The notes under the pieces: generated by a model
What the model saw: only the letters and a program-made list of their open reading frames with translations
Databases searched by the model: none
What the model was told of the DNA's origin: nothing
Made by a program: the position numbers and the translations under genes
In this document: one piece after another, positions 42,709 through 52,800 of the stretch
How the letters are laid out: the number at the start of each line of letters is the position of its first letter
Numbering within the stretch: position 1 is the first letter of the stretch
Origin: Alteriqipengyuania_B sp035481675
GTDB taxonomy: Bacteria > Pseudomonadota > Alphaproteobacteria > Sphingomonadales > Sphingomonadaceae
Assembly: GCF_035481675.1 (NCBI RefSeq)
Contig: NZ_JAYJJW010000001.1
Coordinates: forward strand, 1,488,001 to 1,552,000
Direction: 5' to 3'
DNA length: 64,000 bases

Positions 42709-43433
42709 TCGAATGGCTGCAGGGCGCGCCGGGCGATCCCGAAATCGTCCTCGCCGGACGGCCCCTCCCCATCCTTCTCAAGCGCAATGCCCGCGCCCGG
42801 AGGCTGACCCTGCGGCTGGCGCGTGACGGCAGCGCGGTGCACCTCACCGTGCCGCGCTGGGCCCCGACGCGCGAGGCGATCGCCTTTGCCCATGCGAAGG
42901 CGGAATGGCTGGCTGGCCAGCTCGAGAAAATCCCGCAGCGCGATCCGCCGCAAACCGGCGGGACCTTCCGCTATTGCGGGGAAGACTGGCGGATCGATTG
43001 GCACGCCGCCCACCCGCGCACCCCGCGCGCCGACGCGGACGCCGGTACGCTCACCCTCGGTGGGCCGCAGGACCGCTTGCCCGTGCGCCTGCAGCGCTGG
43101 CTGGAGAGCGAGGCGCTGCGCCTGTGCGCCGCCGACCTCGCCTTCTACGCCGGACGCGCCGGGGTGCCGCTGCCCGAAATCCGCCTCAGCCGGGCGAAAA
43201 GCCGCTGGGGCAGCTGCTCGGGCAAGCAGGTCGTGCGGATCAACTGGCGGCTGGTGCAGGCACCCGCGCACGTCCGCCGCAGCGTGGTCGCCCACGAGGT
43301 CGCGCATCTCGTGCATTTCAATCACAGCCCCGCCTTCCACGAATTGCTGGGGCAGATCTACGACGCCGACATCGCGGCCGCAGACCGCTGGCTGAAAGCG
43401 CACGGCCGCAGCCTTTACGCGCAGTTCGGCTAA
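42705..43433 (+). CDS. YgjP-like zinc metallopeptidase (DUF45)
   Basis: A 242-aa protein of the YgjP/DUF45 group. The zinc site is HEVAHLVHFNHSPAFHEL (HExxH plus the third His), preceded by SRAKSRWGSCSG. A beta-rich N-terminal domain begins with RRLTLRLARDG. The fold is related to minigluzincin and SprT-type peptidases. The substrate is unknown; members are often co-encoded with helicase or restriction genes, but not here. GTG start at 42705, overlapping the previous stop. Confidence 0.85.
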   Translation: MIEWLQGAPGDPEIVLAGRPLPILLKRNARARRLTLRLARDGSAVHLTVPRWAPTREAIAFAHAKAEWLAGQLEKIPQRDPPQTGGTFRYCGEDWRIDWHAAHPRTPRADADAGTLTLGGPQDRLPVRLQRWLESEALRLCAADLAFYAGRAGVPLPEIRLSRAKSRWGSCSGKQVVRINWRLVQAPAHVRRSVVAHEVAHLVHFNHSPAFHELLGQIYDADIAAADRWLKAHGRSLYAQFG

Positions 43434-43474
43434 GACTGGCGCGCGGGGGCACAAATCCCTATCTTGAGCGGAAG

Positions 43475-43942
43475 ATGAGCATTTTCCGCACCTTCCTGCA
43501 GAACCTCTCGCCCAAGCGCGCAGTGTCCGATTTCGCCGGGCAATGGCGCCGACCCAACCCCTATCGCTGGCATATCCTCGGCGTTGCGGGCGCGGCGACT
43601 TTCGCGATTTTCTACACCTTCCTGCCAGAAGACCAGCCGATGGAGCCGGAACGGCCGGAGGTGGACTACATCGAATTCTTCGAGCCCGGCCGGACCGATG
43701 AGCAGATCATGGCGTCCAACATCGAGAACCAGAAGCGGCAGGACGAATTGCGCGCCGAGGCCGAGGAGCGGGTCGAATTGCGCAAGAGCCTCTACCGCGA
43801 ACTGGGCCGCGCCACCGGCCTCGACGTGGACGAGATGGAGCGCGAACTGGCAGCGGAAGAGGCGGCAGAAAAGGCCGCCAAGCAGCAGCGGCTCGACGCA
43901 CGCCGCCGCGATGCCGAAAGGGCGCTGCTTGACGGCCAGTAA
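43475..43942 (+). CDS. Hypothetical membrane-anchored coiled-coil protein
   Basis: A 155-aa protein with a basic, cytosolic N-terminus, one TM helix (about residues 34-50) and a long charged C-terminal helix rich in Glu, Arg and Ala with heptad character (about 75-150). I do not recognise a family. It is conserved-looking (compact, well-balanced codon use) and is followed directly by ribD, which overlaps it by 14 bases. Possibly an envelope or division accessory protein, but this is a guess from architecture. Confidence 0.65.
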   Translation: MSIFRTFLQNLSPKRAVSDFAGQWRRPNPYRWHILGVAGAATFAIFYTFLPEDQPMEPERPEVDYIEFFEPGRTDEQIMASNIENQKRQDELRAEAEERVELRKSLYRELGRATGLDVDEMERELAAEEAAEKAAKQQRLDARRRDAERALLDGQ

Positions 43943-44918
43943 GGCCGACCTGCGCTGGCTCGCCGCAGCGGCCGCGCTGGCGGAGCGCGGTCGCCCCGTC
44001 AGTGCGCCCAACCCTTCCGTCGGCGCCATCATCGTGAAAGAGGGCCGCGTCATCGGGCGCGGCTGGACGCAAGTCGGCGGCCGCCCTCACGCGGAGGCTG
44101 TCGCCCTGGCGCAGGCCGGTAGCGCTGCGGCAGGGGCCACGCTTTACGTCACGCTCGAACCCTGCGCCCATGCCAGCGTGCGCGGCCCGGCCTGCTCCGC
44201 GCTGGTCACAGCGGCCGGGCTGGCGCGCGTGGTGATCGGCGCCGGCGATCCCGACCCGCGTACGGCAGGCGGCGGCATCGCCCGACTGGAGGCGGCCGGG
44301 ATCGAGACCGTTCTGGCGGATTGCCCGAGCTGCGCGGATAGCCTTGCCGGTTACCTGACGCGCGCCGCATTCGGCCGCCCGCACGTCACCTTGAAGCTCG
44401 CGCTTTCCATCGACGGCTCAATCGCGCTCGCCGACGGGACCAGCCAATGGATCACCGGGCCTGCCGCGCGCGCGCATACCCACCGAGAGCGGGCACGGGC
44501 GGACGCCATCCTCGTCGGCGGCGGGACCTTGCGCGCCGACACGCCATCGCTCGACGTGCGACTGGAAGGGCTGGAGGATCGCTCTCCCGCCCGCTGGGTG
44601 CTGACGCGCGGCGAGGCGCCGGACGGCTGGCAGGTGCTGCGCGATCCTGCCGACCTGTCGCCGCTTGCGCGTGCACAGTATCTCTTCGTGGAAGGCGGCG
44701 CAGGGGCTACGGCAGCTTTCCTTGCCGCCGACCATGTCGACCGGTTGCTGGTCTACCGCGCCCCCATCGTCATCGGCGGCGGCATGGCGTCCGTCGGCGA
44801 CATCGGCCTTGCCGACCTGGCGCAGGCGCATGGCCGCTGGCAGCGGACCGCAACCGCAGCGCTTGGCAGCGATGTGCTCGAAGTCTACGAGCGGACCCGC
44901 AGCCGCAATCCGGCCTGA
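43929..44918 (+). CDS. ribD: Bifunctional deaminase/reductase RibD
   Basis: A 329-aa enzyme of riboflavin synthesis. The N-terminal deaminase domain has zinc ligands in GGRPHAEAVAL and LEPCAHASVRGPACSAL; the C-terminal reductase domain (about 145-325) includes KLALSIDGSIA and ADAILVGGGTLRADTP. It turns the pyrimidine intermediate DARPP into ARPP for the lumazine step. I prefer the TTG at 43929 (AAAGGG 6-8 bases upstream, 14-base overlap with the previous gene); an ATG at 43911 without a site is the alternative. It precedes ribE. Confidence 0.9.
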   Translation: MTASKADLRWLAAAAALAERGRPVSAPNPSVGAIIVKEGRVIGRGWTQVGGRPHAEAVALAQAGSAAAGATLYVTLEPCAHASVRGPACSALVTAAGLARVVIGAGDPDPRTAGGGIARLEAAGIETVLADCPSCADSLAGYLTRAAFGRPHVTLKLALSIDGSIALADGTSQWITGPAARAHTHRERARADAILVGGGTLRADTPSLDVRLEGLEDRSPARWVLTRGEAPDGWQVLRDPADLSPLARAQYLFVEGGAGATAAFLAADHVDRLLVYRAPIVIGGGMASVGDIGLADLAQAHGRWQRTATAALGSDVLEVYERTRSRNPA

Positions 44919-44929
44919 CAGGAGCGTCC

Positions 44930-45544
44930 ATGTTCACCGGCATCGTCACCGCCATCGGCACCGTCACCAACCGCGAAGAGCGCGGCGACCTGCGGCTCAC
45001 CATCGCCTGCCCGTGGGACCCGGCGGACATCGCCATCGGCGCGTCGATCGCCTGCTCCGGCTGCTGCCTGACCGTGGTGAGCAAGGGCGGGGATGCGGGC
45101 GCCGCGTGGTTCACCGTCGAACTTTCGGCAGAGACCGTGGGCCTGACCAATGCGGCGCGCTGGGCGGAAGGCGCGCGCCTCAATCTCGAACCCGCGCTGA
45201 AGATGGGCGACGAGCTGGGCGGCCATATCGTCACCGGCCATGTCGATGGCGTCGGGCGCGTCGTCGCGGCGGAAGACGAGGGGGATTCGACCCGCCTCAC
45301 CATCCTCGCCCCGGCCGGGCTCGCGCCCTATATCGCGGCCAAGGGCTCGATCACCGTCGACGGCTGCTCGCTCACCGTGAATTCTGTCGAGGATACGGAC
45401 GATGGCTGCCAGTTCGGGCTCAACATCATCCCCCACACCGCCGAAGTGACGACACTGGGCACCCTCGCATCCGGCGACAGTGTGAACCTGGAGATCGACA
45501 CTCTGGCTCGCTACCTCCAGCGGATGGTCGCGCTGCGGGGCTAG
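44930..45544 (+). CDS. ribE: Riboflavin synthase
   Basis: A 204-aa protein made of two similar lumazine-binding barrels: MFTGIVTAIGTV at the start of the first and GGHIVTGHVDGVGRV at the start of the second. CSGCCLTVV and DGCSLTVN are matching signatures. It converts two 6,7-dimethyl-8-ribityllumazine molecules into riboflavin. It follows ribD by 11 bases, with GGAG before the ATG. ribBA and ribH are not in the window. No FMN riboswitch was seen upstream. It is convergent with the GNAT gene. Confidence 0.95.
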   Translation: MFTGIVTAIGTVTNREERGDLRLTIACPWDPADIAIGASIACSGCCLTVVSKGGDAGAAWFTVELSAETVGLTNAARWAEGARLNLEPALKMGDELGGHIVTGHVDGVGRVVAAEDEGDSTRLTILAPAGLAPYIAAKGSITVDGCSLTVNSVEDTDDGCQFGLNIIPHTAEVTTLGTLASGDSVNLEIDTLARYLQRMVALRG

Positions 45545-46083
45545 GCCAGCGGCCCTTGCGCGAACGCGGCGCGGTCGATTTCGTAAATGACATTGCGCTG
45601 GGGCCCGGTCGCCCCTTCGGCCTCTTCGGTCCGGCCAGTCAGGCGGCCGCCGATCTTCTCCATCGCCCTGCGAGAGACGAGATTGTTCTCGCCGACCCGG
45701 AACACCACGCGCTCCACCGATGCCAGCGCATGGGACAGCATCAATCGCTTCACGCGGGCATTCATGCCGCTTCCCCAAAGCTCCCGGGCGATGAAGGTCC
45801 AGCCGATTTCCACCACCCCGCCATCCGCCGGGTCGTAGCTCTGGAACCGGCTCGACCCGACGATGCGGCCGCCCTTCCGGTCGATGATGGCCAGCGCACC
45901 CTGTTTCGCCAGCGCGTCGTCAAAGAATTCGCGAAAGACCGATTGCTGCCACCGGTCGCTGCGCGGGTGCAGGGCCCATAGCTCGCGGTTGCCGGCTACC
46001 GCATACAGGGCGTCCCAATCGTCCGCCTGCAAGGGTCGCAAACGGACGCGGTCGTCCTGCAGGACCGGTTGCCGATCCAGCAC
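45541..46083 (-). CDS. GNAT acetyltransferase (RimJ/RimL type)
   Basis: A 180-aa N-acetyltransferase. The GNAT core runs from VRLRPLQADDWDAL to GENNLVSRRAMEKIGGRL, with ELWGSGMNARVKRLML in the acetyl-CoA-binding loop (an R/QxxGxG/A variant, here LWGSGM). The group modifies protein N-termini or small molecules. The start is a GTG at 46083, 2 bases after the aminotransferase stop. The last bases overlap the end of ribE. Confidence 0.82.
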   Translation of the reverse strand: MLDRQPVLQDDRVRLRPLQADDWDALYAVAGNRELWALHPRSDRWQQSVFREFFDDALAKQGALAIIDRKGGRIVGSSRFQSYDPADGGVVEIGWTFIARELWGSGMNARVKRLMLSHALASVERVVFRVGENNLVSRRAMEKIGGRLTGRTEEAEGATGPQRNVIYEIDRAAFAQGPLA

Positions 46084-46085
46084 GC

Positions 46086-47264
46086 CTAGCTCGTCACGTC
46101 TTCCAGCGCGGCGATGAACTTCTCGACATTGCCGCTGGTCAAACCGGCGATGTTGATGCGGCCGGAACCCGCCATGTAGACGCCGTGATCCTTGCGCAGC
46201 CGCTCGATCTGGTCCTTGTCCAGCTTGAGCATGGCAAACAGGCCGTTCTGGTCTTCGAGCTGCTTAAGATCGAGGCCGGGCACGCGGTTGTCGGCGGCGG
46301 CCAGCTTTGCGCGGACGCTGCGCATGCGGGCGCGCATTTCGTCCACCTCGTCCTGCCACTGCCGGGTCAGGTCGCTGTCGCGCAGCACATGGCGCACGGC
46401 GGCGGCGCCGTGGTCGGGCGGCATCGACCAGCTGGCGCGGGCGAGCGAATTGCAGTTCGAAAAGGTCCGCTCCAGCACCTCGTCGTCGTTCGCCTTGATG
46501 TAGAGCGCGCCGACGCGGTCGCGGTAGAGACCGAAGTTCTTGTCGCAGCTGTAGCATATGAGCAGTTCGTCGAGCGCATCGACCATCAGGCGTAGGCCGG
46601 CGGCATCTTTCTCCATGCCCTGCCCCAAGCCCTGGTAGGCGCTGTCGATGATCACCAGCACGCCGCTGTCCTTCGCCAGCGCGGCGATCCGCTCCCACTG
46701 GTCCATCGTGTAGTCGACGCCGGTGGGGTTGTGGCACGATGCGTGGAGGAGCAGCGCATCGCCCGCGCCGGCACCCGCCAGCGCCTGTTCCAGCGCGGCG
46801 AGGTCGGCCTCGCCTTCCGCCGTCGCGTGATTGAAGCCCGCCAGTTCCAGGCCGAGGTCCTTCAGGATCTGCGCATGGTTGGGCCAGCTCGGCGTGCCCA
46901 TCAGCCCGCGGGTCACGCCTGCTGCCTGCGCCACCGCCAGTGCCAGCCGCACGGCGCCGGTGCCGCCGGGGGTCTGCATCCCTTCGATCGAGCCGCCGCG
47001 CGTCGGGTCCTTGCCGAAGATATAGGGCTTCAGCGCATGGACGAAGCCGGTGTCGCCTTCGGGGCCAAGGTAGCTCTTGCTGTCCTGTTCCTCGACCAGC
47101 TGGCGTTCCGCGCCCTTGATCGAGCGGAAGACAGGCGTGGCGCCATCGTCCGTGCGGTACACGCCCACGCCTAGGTCGATCTTGTCGGGCCTGGTGTCGG
47201 CGCCATAGAGCTTGATCAGGGCGAGGAGGGCGTCGGGCGCCTGCGCAGAGAGGTTTTCGAGCAT
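46086..47264 (-). CDS. Aspartate/aromatic aminotransferase (class I, subgroup Ia-like)
   Basis: A 392-aa PLP enzyme. The N-terminus MLENLSAQAPDALLAL and VGVYRTDDGATPV match the tyrB/aspC group, the PLP-contact LLLHASCHNPTGVDYT is present and the Schiff-base lysine lies in CYSCDKNFGLYRDRVGA. It transfers amino groups between aspartate or aromatic amino acids and 2-oxoglutarate. Aspartate versus tyrosine preference is not decidable by eye. I start at 47264; the 14-residue extension is arginine/alanine noise. Confidence 0.9.
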   Translation of the reverse strand: MLENLSAQAPDALLALIKLYGADTRPDKIDLGVGVYRTDDGATPVFRSIKGAERQLVEEQDSKSYLGPEGDTGFVHALKPYIFGKDPTRGGSIEGMQTPGGTGAVRLALAVAQAAGVTRGLMGTPSWPNHAQILKDLGLELAGFNHATAEGEADLAALEQALAGAGAGDALLLHASCHNPTGVDYTMDQWERIAALAKDSGVLVIIDSAYQGLGQGMEKDAAGLRLMVDALDELLICYSCDKNFGLYRDRVGALYIKANDDEVLERTFSNCNSLARASWSMPPDHGAAAVRHVLRDSDLTRQWQDEVDEMRARMRSVRAKLAAADNRVPGLDLKQLEDQNGLFAMLKLDKDQIERLRKDHGVYMAGSGRINIAGLTSGNVEKFIAALEDVTS

Positions 47265-47345
47265 GGAGGCCCAATGCCGCGCCCGCGCGCGCGCTTCAAG
47301 CGGCAATCGGCAGGGCGCCGTCGTGGATAGCTATTCGCGAGGGAC

Positions 47346-48167
47346 CTAGAAAGGCAGCCAACGCTGCTTTTCGGAAAAGCGCAGGTAGCCCGCATTGACC
47401 CCTGCCCTGAGCCCGGCGCCTGCGCGGATCGGGATCAGCACGATGTCGCCGCGCCGGACGTAGGACACTGACATGCCGCCGACGAGATAGGCCTGCCCCT
47501 CGCCTGCGGGGAAGCGCCGGAACAGGTCCTGCGTGTCGAACAGATTGTAGACGAGGACGAAGGTGGAGCCCGCATTCGCGCCGGCATCGAAGCCCACCGA
47601 CGGTCCGGTCCAGTAGACTTTCCGCTCGCCTTCCACCTTGTGGTACAGCGTGCCGGAACCGTAGCGTACCCCGACGATGAACGCGCCGCCGCCTTCGCGG
47701 CCGACGATGTAGCCGTTGGGTTCGCCCTGTTCCTTCAGCAGGTCCTCGATCAGCCGGGCGACGCCTTCCGCGCCCTCCCCGAACAGGCCTTCCGCCGCGC
47801 CGATCAGGTCGTCGGACTGGTAGGTCTGGCTGTCGGCGGCGGCTTCGGCAGCGGCTTCCGATGCCCCGACCGGCTGGGCGAAATCCTCGCCCGACCATGT
47901 GGCGACGCCGCCGGACGTGTCGACCTCGGCCCCGCCGTCATCGTAATCTTCGGGCGCGTCCTGCTCGTAGACCGGCTGGGCGGTGATGATGGGTGCGTCC
48001 GGCCCGTCGGCAGGCGGGGTCTGCGGCTGTGCCAGGTCGCCGTCGATCATCGTGTCGGGATCGATCGTCTCGATCCCCTGCGCGAGCGCGGGCGCACCTG
48101 CCGCGAGGCCGAATGCCGCCGCCGCCAGTGCCAGCGACCGGGCCATGTGCTTGAGCGATTGAGCCAT
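47346..48167 (-). CDS. EipA/DUF1134 envelope protein
   Basis: A 273-aa exported protein. The signal peptide ends near APALAQ (residue 29). A low-complexity Asp/Ala linker follows, then a conserved C-terminal domain (about 115-270) with EGVARLIEDLLKEQGEPN, GFDAGANAGS and RRGDIVLIPIRAG. This is DUF1134, known as EipA in Brucella and needed for envelope integrity there. GGAGG precedes the ATG at 48167. The 224-base gap to the tRNA gene on the other side should hold its promoter. Confidence 0.85.
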   Translation of the reverse strand: MAQSLKHMARSLALAAAAFGLAAGAPALAQGIETIDPDTMIDGDLAQPQTPPADGPDAPIITAQPVYEQDAPEDYDDGGAEVDTSGGVATWSGEDFAQPVGASEAAAEAAADSQTYQSDDLIGAAEGLFGEGAEGVARLIEDLLKEQGEPNGYIVGREGGGAFIVGVRYGSGTLYHKVEGERKVYWTGPSVGFDAGANAGSTFVLVYNLFDTQDLFRRFPAGEGQAYLVGGMSVSYVRRGDIVLIPIRAGAGLRAGVNAGYLRFSEKQRWLPF

Positions 48168-48340
48168 ATGTTCCTCCGAGGGACGATCCCGCGGCGCGCC
48201 ATGCGCGCCTGTCCGCGGGCGATCAGAGTCCTTGCACGCTGAAGCGGCAATGAATGCGCGCCGAACCGAATCGATTCTGCGGCGAACCGAGTCCGCACAC
48301 ATCTCCGGCCAAGTGTTTTCACCCCGTGCCCACAGCGCGC

Positions 48341-48369
48341 TTGAAGCATGCCAGCCCGCTCGCTATAGG
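48341..48369 (+). promoter_or_regulatory. Promoter of tRNA-Ser
   Basis: TTGAAG (48341-48346), a 17-base spacer and TATAGG (48364-48369) form a good sigma70-type promoter. It ends 22 bases before the mature tRNA 5' end (48392), a normal distance for a short leader removed by RNase P. Confidence 0.6.
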
Positions 48370-48391
48370 CCCGCCCACGCCGCATCGGTCC

Positions 48392-48483
48392 GGAGACGTG
48401 GGTGAGTGGCTGAAACCAGTTCCCTGCTAAGGAACCATACCTGGTAACGGGTATCGAGGGTTCGAATCCCTCCGTCTCCGCCA
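48392..48483 (+). tRNA. tRNA-Ser (anticodon GCT)
   Basis: A complete tRNA with the acceptor stem GGAGACG (48392-48398) pairing with CGTCTCC (48473-48479), a discriminator G and an encoded CCA (48481-48483). The anticodon loop CTGCTAA gives GCT, so it reads AGC and AGU serine codons. The long variable arm (class II) fits serine. Total length is 92 bases. It lies between eipA (divergent) and pirin. Confidence 0.96.
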
Positions 48484-48547
48484 CCGCTTCAAACGCCGCG
48501 CTTCGATCCTACATAGATCCCGGACACCCAATCGGGAGCATTGTATC

Positions 48548-49243
48548 ATGATCGACGTACGCAGCTTCGACAGCCTGGGCCATGCCGACCACGGCTGGCT
48601 CAACGCGCGGCACCATTTCTCTTTCGCCAACTATTACGATCCCGCCCGCATGGGCTGGGGCGCCCTGCGCGTCTGGAACGACGACCAGATCGCGGCGAAG
48701 AGCGGGTTTCCCCCGCACCCCCACCGCGACATGGAAATCATCACCTATGTCAGTCAGGGCGCGATCACGCACAAGGACAGCCTCGGCAACGAAGGCCGCA
48801 CCGGCGCGGGCGACGTGCAGGTGATGAGCGCGGGCAGCGGCATCCAGCACGCCGAAATGAACCTGGAAGACGAGGAAACCCGCCTGTTCCAGCTGTGGAT
48901 CCAGCCGACCGAAGCGGGCGGCGATCCGCGCTGGGGTGCCAAGCCATTCCCCAAGGGCGAGCGCGCCGGCGACTGGGCGATCCTGGCGAGCGGCATGGGC
49001 GACGAGGACGCGCTGATGATCCGCACCGATGCCCGCGTGGCCGGCATCACCCTGTCCGCCGGCGAGAGCGCGGAGTGGTCACTGGGCGACGGGCGCAAGG
49101 CCTATCTCGTGCCCGCAACCGGCTCCATCGAAGTGAACGGCGAATTCGCCAACGAACGTGACGGTGTCGCCGTCGAAAAGGTGGAGACCATCTGCATCGA
49201 GGCGCTGGAAGACAGTGAAATCGTGCTGGTGGATACGCGCTAG
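48548..49243 (+). CDS. Pirin-family protein
   Basis: A 231-aa bicupin. The metal site is in GFPPHPHRDMEIITYV (two His) and SGIQHAEMNLED (His and Glu), which matches pirin. GWLNARHHFSFANYYDPARM is the family's N-terminal signature (given in part: HHFSFANYYDP). Pirins oxidise quercetin or act as regulators in bacteria. The ATG at 48548 follows TCAT-type context; a longer out-of-frame track is a shadow. It precedes the LOV gene by 46 bases. Confidence 0.9.
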   Translation: MIDVRSFDSLGHADHGWLNARHHFSFANYYDPARMGWGALRVWNDDQIAAKSGFPPHPHRDMEIITYVSQGAITHKDSLGNEGRTGAGDVQVMSAGSGIQHAEMNLEDEETRLFQLWIQPTEAGGDPRWGAKPFPKGERAGDWAILASGMGDEDALMIRTDARVAGITLSAGESAEWSLGDGRKAYLVPATGSIEVNGEFANERDGVAVEKVETICIEALEDSEIVLVDTR

Positions 49244-49289
49244 AATTCAGGCCCTTGGCGGCGGCGTTGGGCGTGCCTATGTCGCCCCC

Positions 49290-49835
49290 ATGGTACATTT
49301 CCTCCCCGACGTTGACTTGCCGAACGGCATTCGAAGCCTGTTCGAGAAGAGCCGGGCTTCGCTCACCATCGCCGACCTCGACCGAGAGGACGCACCGCTG
49401 ATCGGCCTGAACCAGGCATTCCTCGATATCTGCGGTTACAGTGCGGAGGAATCACTCGGCAAGAATTGCCGTTTCCTCCAGCCCGAAACCGGCGGCGGGC
49501 CCGTTCGTGCGCGCATCCGCGAATTTCTTTATGAGAGTGACGAGCCCGAAGAACGCTTCGTTATTCCCAACGTCACGAAGGGCGGGGACCAGTTCCTCAA
49601 CCTCGTCTACATGGGGCGCCTCAACAGCCGGGATGGCCGCAAGCTCGTGATCGCCTCCCAGTTCGCCATCGATGCCGACGACTATACGACCCGCGCCGAC
49701 TACGAGGCCGCGCTGGAATCCGACCTCGTGAACTTGAAGGCGATTGCCGAGGATTCGGCTTGGGTTATGCTCGGCAGTTACCACGCCATCGCCTCCAGCC
49801 ACCGGCTCATCGCGGAAGCGCGGCTTGACGAATAG
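49290..49835 (+). CDS. Short LOV-domain blue-light photoreceptor
   Basis: A 181-aa protein consisting of one LOV (PAS) domain with short N- and C-terminal helices and no output domain. The photoactive core is GKNCRFLQ with Cys60, the residue that forms an adduct with FMN. Flavin contacts are conserved: Asn41 (NQAF), Arg61, Gln64, Asn94, Asn104 and the switch Gln124 (ASQFAI). The C-terminal helices resemble those of short LOV proteins in other alphaproteobacteria. It probably signals by protein-protein contacts; the kinase next to it is the obvious partner. The start is ATG 49290. Confidence 0.85.
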   Translation: MVHFLPDVDLPNGIRSLFEKSRASLTIADLDREDAPLIGLNQAFLDICGYSAEESLGKNCRFLQPETGGGPVRARIREFLYESDEPEERFVIPNVTKGGDQFLNLVYMGRLNSRDGRKLVIASQFAIDADDYTTRADYEAALESDLVNLKAIAEDSAWVMLGSYHAIASSHRLIAEARLDE

Positions 49836-49874
49836 CCGCAGGATGTTAGCTGATTTCGCTATGGAAATTGCGAG

Positions 49875-52800
49875 ATGAGCGTCCCGGTCATCGGGATCGG
49901 CGCTTCCGCCGGGGGGCTGGAAGCATTGCGGGAATTTTTCGGCGGTGCCGAGGGCAATATCGGCATGGCCTTCGTCGTCGTGCAGCATCTCGACCCCACG
50001 CACGAATCGCTGATGTCCCAGCTTATCGAGCGCTACACGGACATGCACGTGCAGCAGGCTCAGGGCGGCGAAGAGATGAAGGCGGAAAACGTCTACATCA
50101 TCCCGCCAGGTCACGGGCTTGCTCTCGACGGCGGCATCCTCAGCCTGACCGAGTTTAAAGAGTCGCGCGGGATGCGCCGGCCGATCGACGACTTTTTCGA
50201 ATCCTTGGCAGACGACTGCAATGAACTGGCCGCCTGCGTGATTCTCTCAGGGACCGGCAGCGACGGCAGCAGGGGTCTGCGCGCCATCAAGGAGAACGGC
50301 GGCCTCTGCCTGGCGCAGGAGCCATCGAGCGCGCGCTACGACGGGATGCCCACGGCCGCGATCAACACCGGACTTGTCGACATCGTCACGCACCCCAACG
50401 AGATGCTTGATGCGCTGTGCACCTATTTCGAACGCACGTTGCAAGGCGACACGGTCGAGCTCGACAAGGAAGCCGAAGGCGTTGTCGACCATATCGACGA
50501 GCTGTGCGCGGTCATTCGCGAACAGCTCGGCTACGATTTCTCGAACTACAAGCGCAGTACCATCGCGCGGCGGATCGCCCGGCGCATGCAGGTGGTCGGG
50601 CTGGACACTGCGCGGGCTTATATCGACCGCGTAAAGTCGGATTCACACGAGTGCGACGCACTGCTCAGCGACCTTCTTATCAACGTCACGCGCTTTTTCC
50701 GCGATTCCGGGGAATTCGAGGCGCTGCGATCGGAAGTTATCGACCCGCTGGTCGATCAGACCAGCAGCGAGGACGAATTGCGCGTCTGGGTGCCCGGCTG
50801 TTCCAGCGGCGAGGAAGCCTACACCATCGCAATGCTGCTCGCGGACGCGCTGGAACGCGCCGGCAAGTCCCCCTACGTCCAGATTTTCGCGACCGATATC
50901 GACGAGAAGATGCTGGATATCGGCCGCAACGGCAATTACCCGCTCAGCGCGCTGGATGACATTCCAGCCGTCTACGCTGAAAATTACGTCGTTGCCGGGT
51001 CGGAAACCTTTCATTTCACGAGCCACCTGCGCGACATGGTGCGCTTCAGCCATCACGACCTTATCCGCGATCCGCCCTTTTCCAAGATGGACCTGATCAG
51101 CTGTCGCAACCTGCTGATCTATTTCGACGAAACCTTGCAGAAGGAAGTGGTGCCCATGTTCCACTTCGCTCTAGACAAGGGAGGAATGCTGTTCCTTGGA
51201 TCGAGCGAAAGCATCGGCCGGTTCGACGACCTTTTTGAACCGCACGTCCAGCATGCACGCATCTTCTGCCGGCGCGATGTGAAGAGCCGCTACACGCTGC
51301 AGGCACCGCCACCCAATAGCGCCAGCCAGCGCCGCGTACCGCGCCGCCGCCGTTTCAACGGCCCCGGCGACCTGCCCAGCCCACGCCCGGAAAATCGCGC
51401 GGAAATCGCTGCGTTGAAACGGGTGGCCGAAACCTACGCCCCCGTCAGCCTGCTGGTCGATCACGAAGCTATGCTGCTCGAACGCTGGGGGCCGGCCGGG
51501 CGCTTTCTCGACTTTCCCGAGCGGCTGGATCGCAACATCCACCTGCCCGGGCTCGCTCGTCCTGGCCTGCGCGAACTTGTCGGACCGATGCTGCGCGACG
51601 CGCGGGAGAACCATCGGCGGATCGTCTCACGCGGTGTCGAGATCAAGACCCAGTTTGGCATTATCGAGACAGCCATCGTTTGCGAGCCGATCGATGAAGA
51701 TGCCTTCCTTTTCGTCATTCGCGAAACCGGCAAGCTCGAACCTTTCGAGCCCGACGACTTGCAGGATTTCGTGGCCGAAGAGGGCCGCGTGGAGTTTCTC
51801 GAAGAAGAGCTCCAACAGACGCGACAGCGCCTGCGCAGCACGGTCGAGGAGCTCGAAACGACGAACGAGGAGCTGAAGAGCTCCAACGAAGAAATGATGT
51901 CGATGAACGAGGAGCTCCAGTCGACCAACGAGGAGCTGACGACGGTCAACGACGAGCTGAAGGGCAAGATCGACCAGGTCACCATGGCCAACGCCGACCT
52001 GCGCAATTTCTACAACAGCACGGAAATCGCGGCACTGGTGGTGGCGAAAGACCTGACGCTGCGCAGCTACAGCAAGCCGGCGACCGACCTATTCCGCATT
52101 ACGGAGGACGAGGTCGGAAAACAGCTCGCGGCCATTACCACCCGTCTAGATAATTCGAAGCATATCGAACTTGCGCGGGAGGCCGCCGAGCGCGGGGTGA
52201 CGCGCGAAGATCGGATGACAATCACGTCCAACGCCGGCGAAAAGCGCGAACTGATCGTTCGCAGTGTTCCTTACCGCTTGAAGGACGATGAGATTGCCGG
52301 GGCCACGCTCGTTTTCACGGATGTGACGGATACTCTATCGCTTCAAACACAGCTCGAGAGGGAGCGCGAACGCCTTCGCCTTGCGCTCGAAGTCGCGCAA
52401 GTCGGGATTTGGGAATACGAACCGTCGACCGATGCGACCTACATCGACGAAACCGAACGGCGCCTCCTCAACCTGTCGGATGACGAAGGCGACACGATGG
52501 AGCCGATCCTCGCCAACCTCGTTCCGGAAGACCGCGATAGCGTGAACGCCGCCTTGCGCCGGGCGATGGACGGCAAGAGCGACTTCGATCAGGTGTTCCG
52601 CATACCGGTGGAAAACGGCCGCACCCGCTGGCTGCACGGGCTCGGCCGCCGCATGGGCAAGGAGGACGATGCCCGGTTCGTCGGCGTGACCTACGACGTC
52701 ACGGCCGAGCGCGAGATGCTGGAACAGCGCGAGCTGATGCTGCGCGAGATGAACCATCGCATCAAGAACCTGTTTGCGGTGATCTCTGCCATGGTTTCGA

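Noticed and set aside
43440..43930. FMN riboswitch before ribD
   Set aside because: The space before ribD is coding for another protein, and no RFN-element sequence was found.
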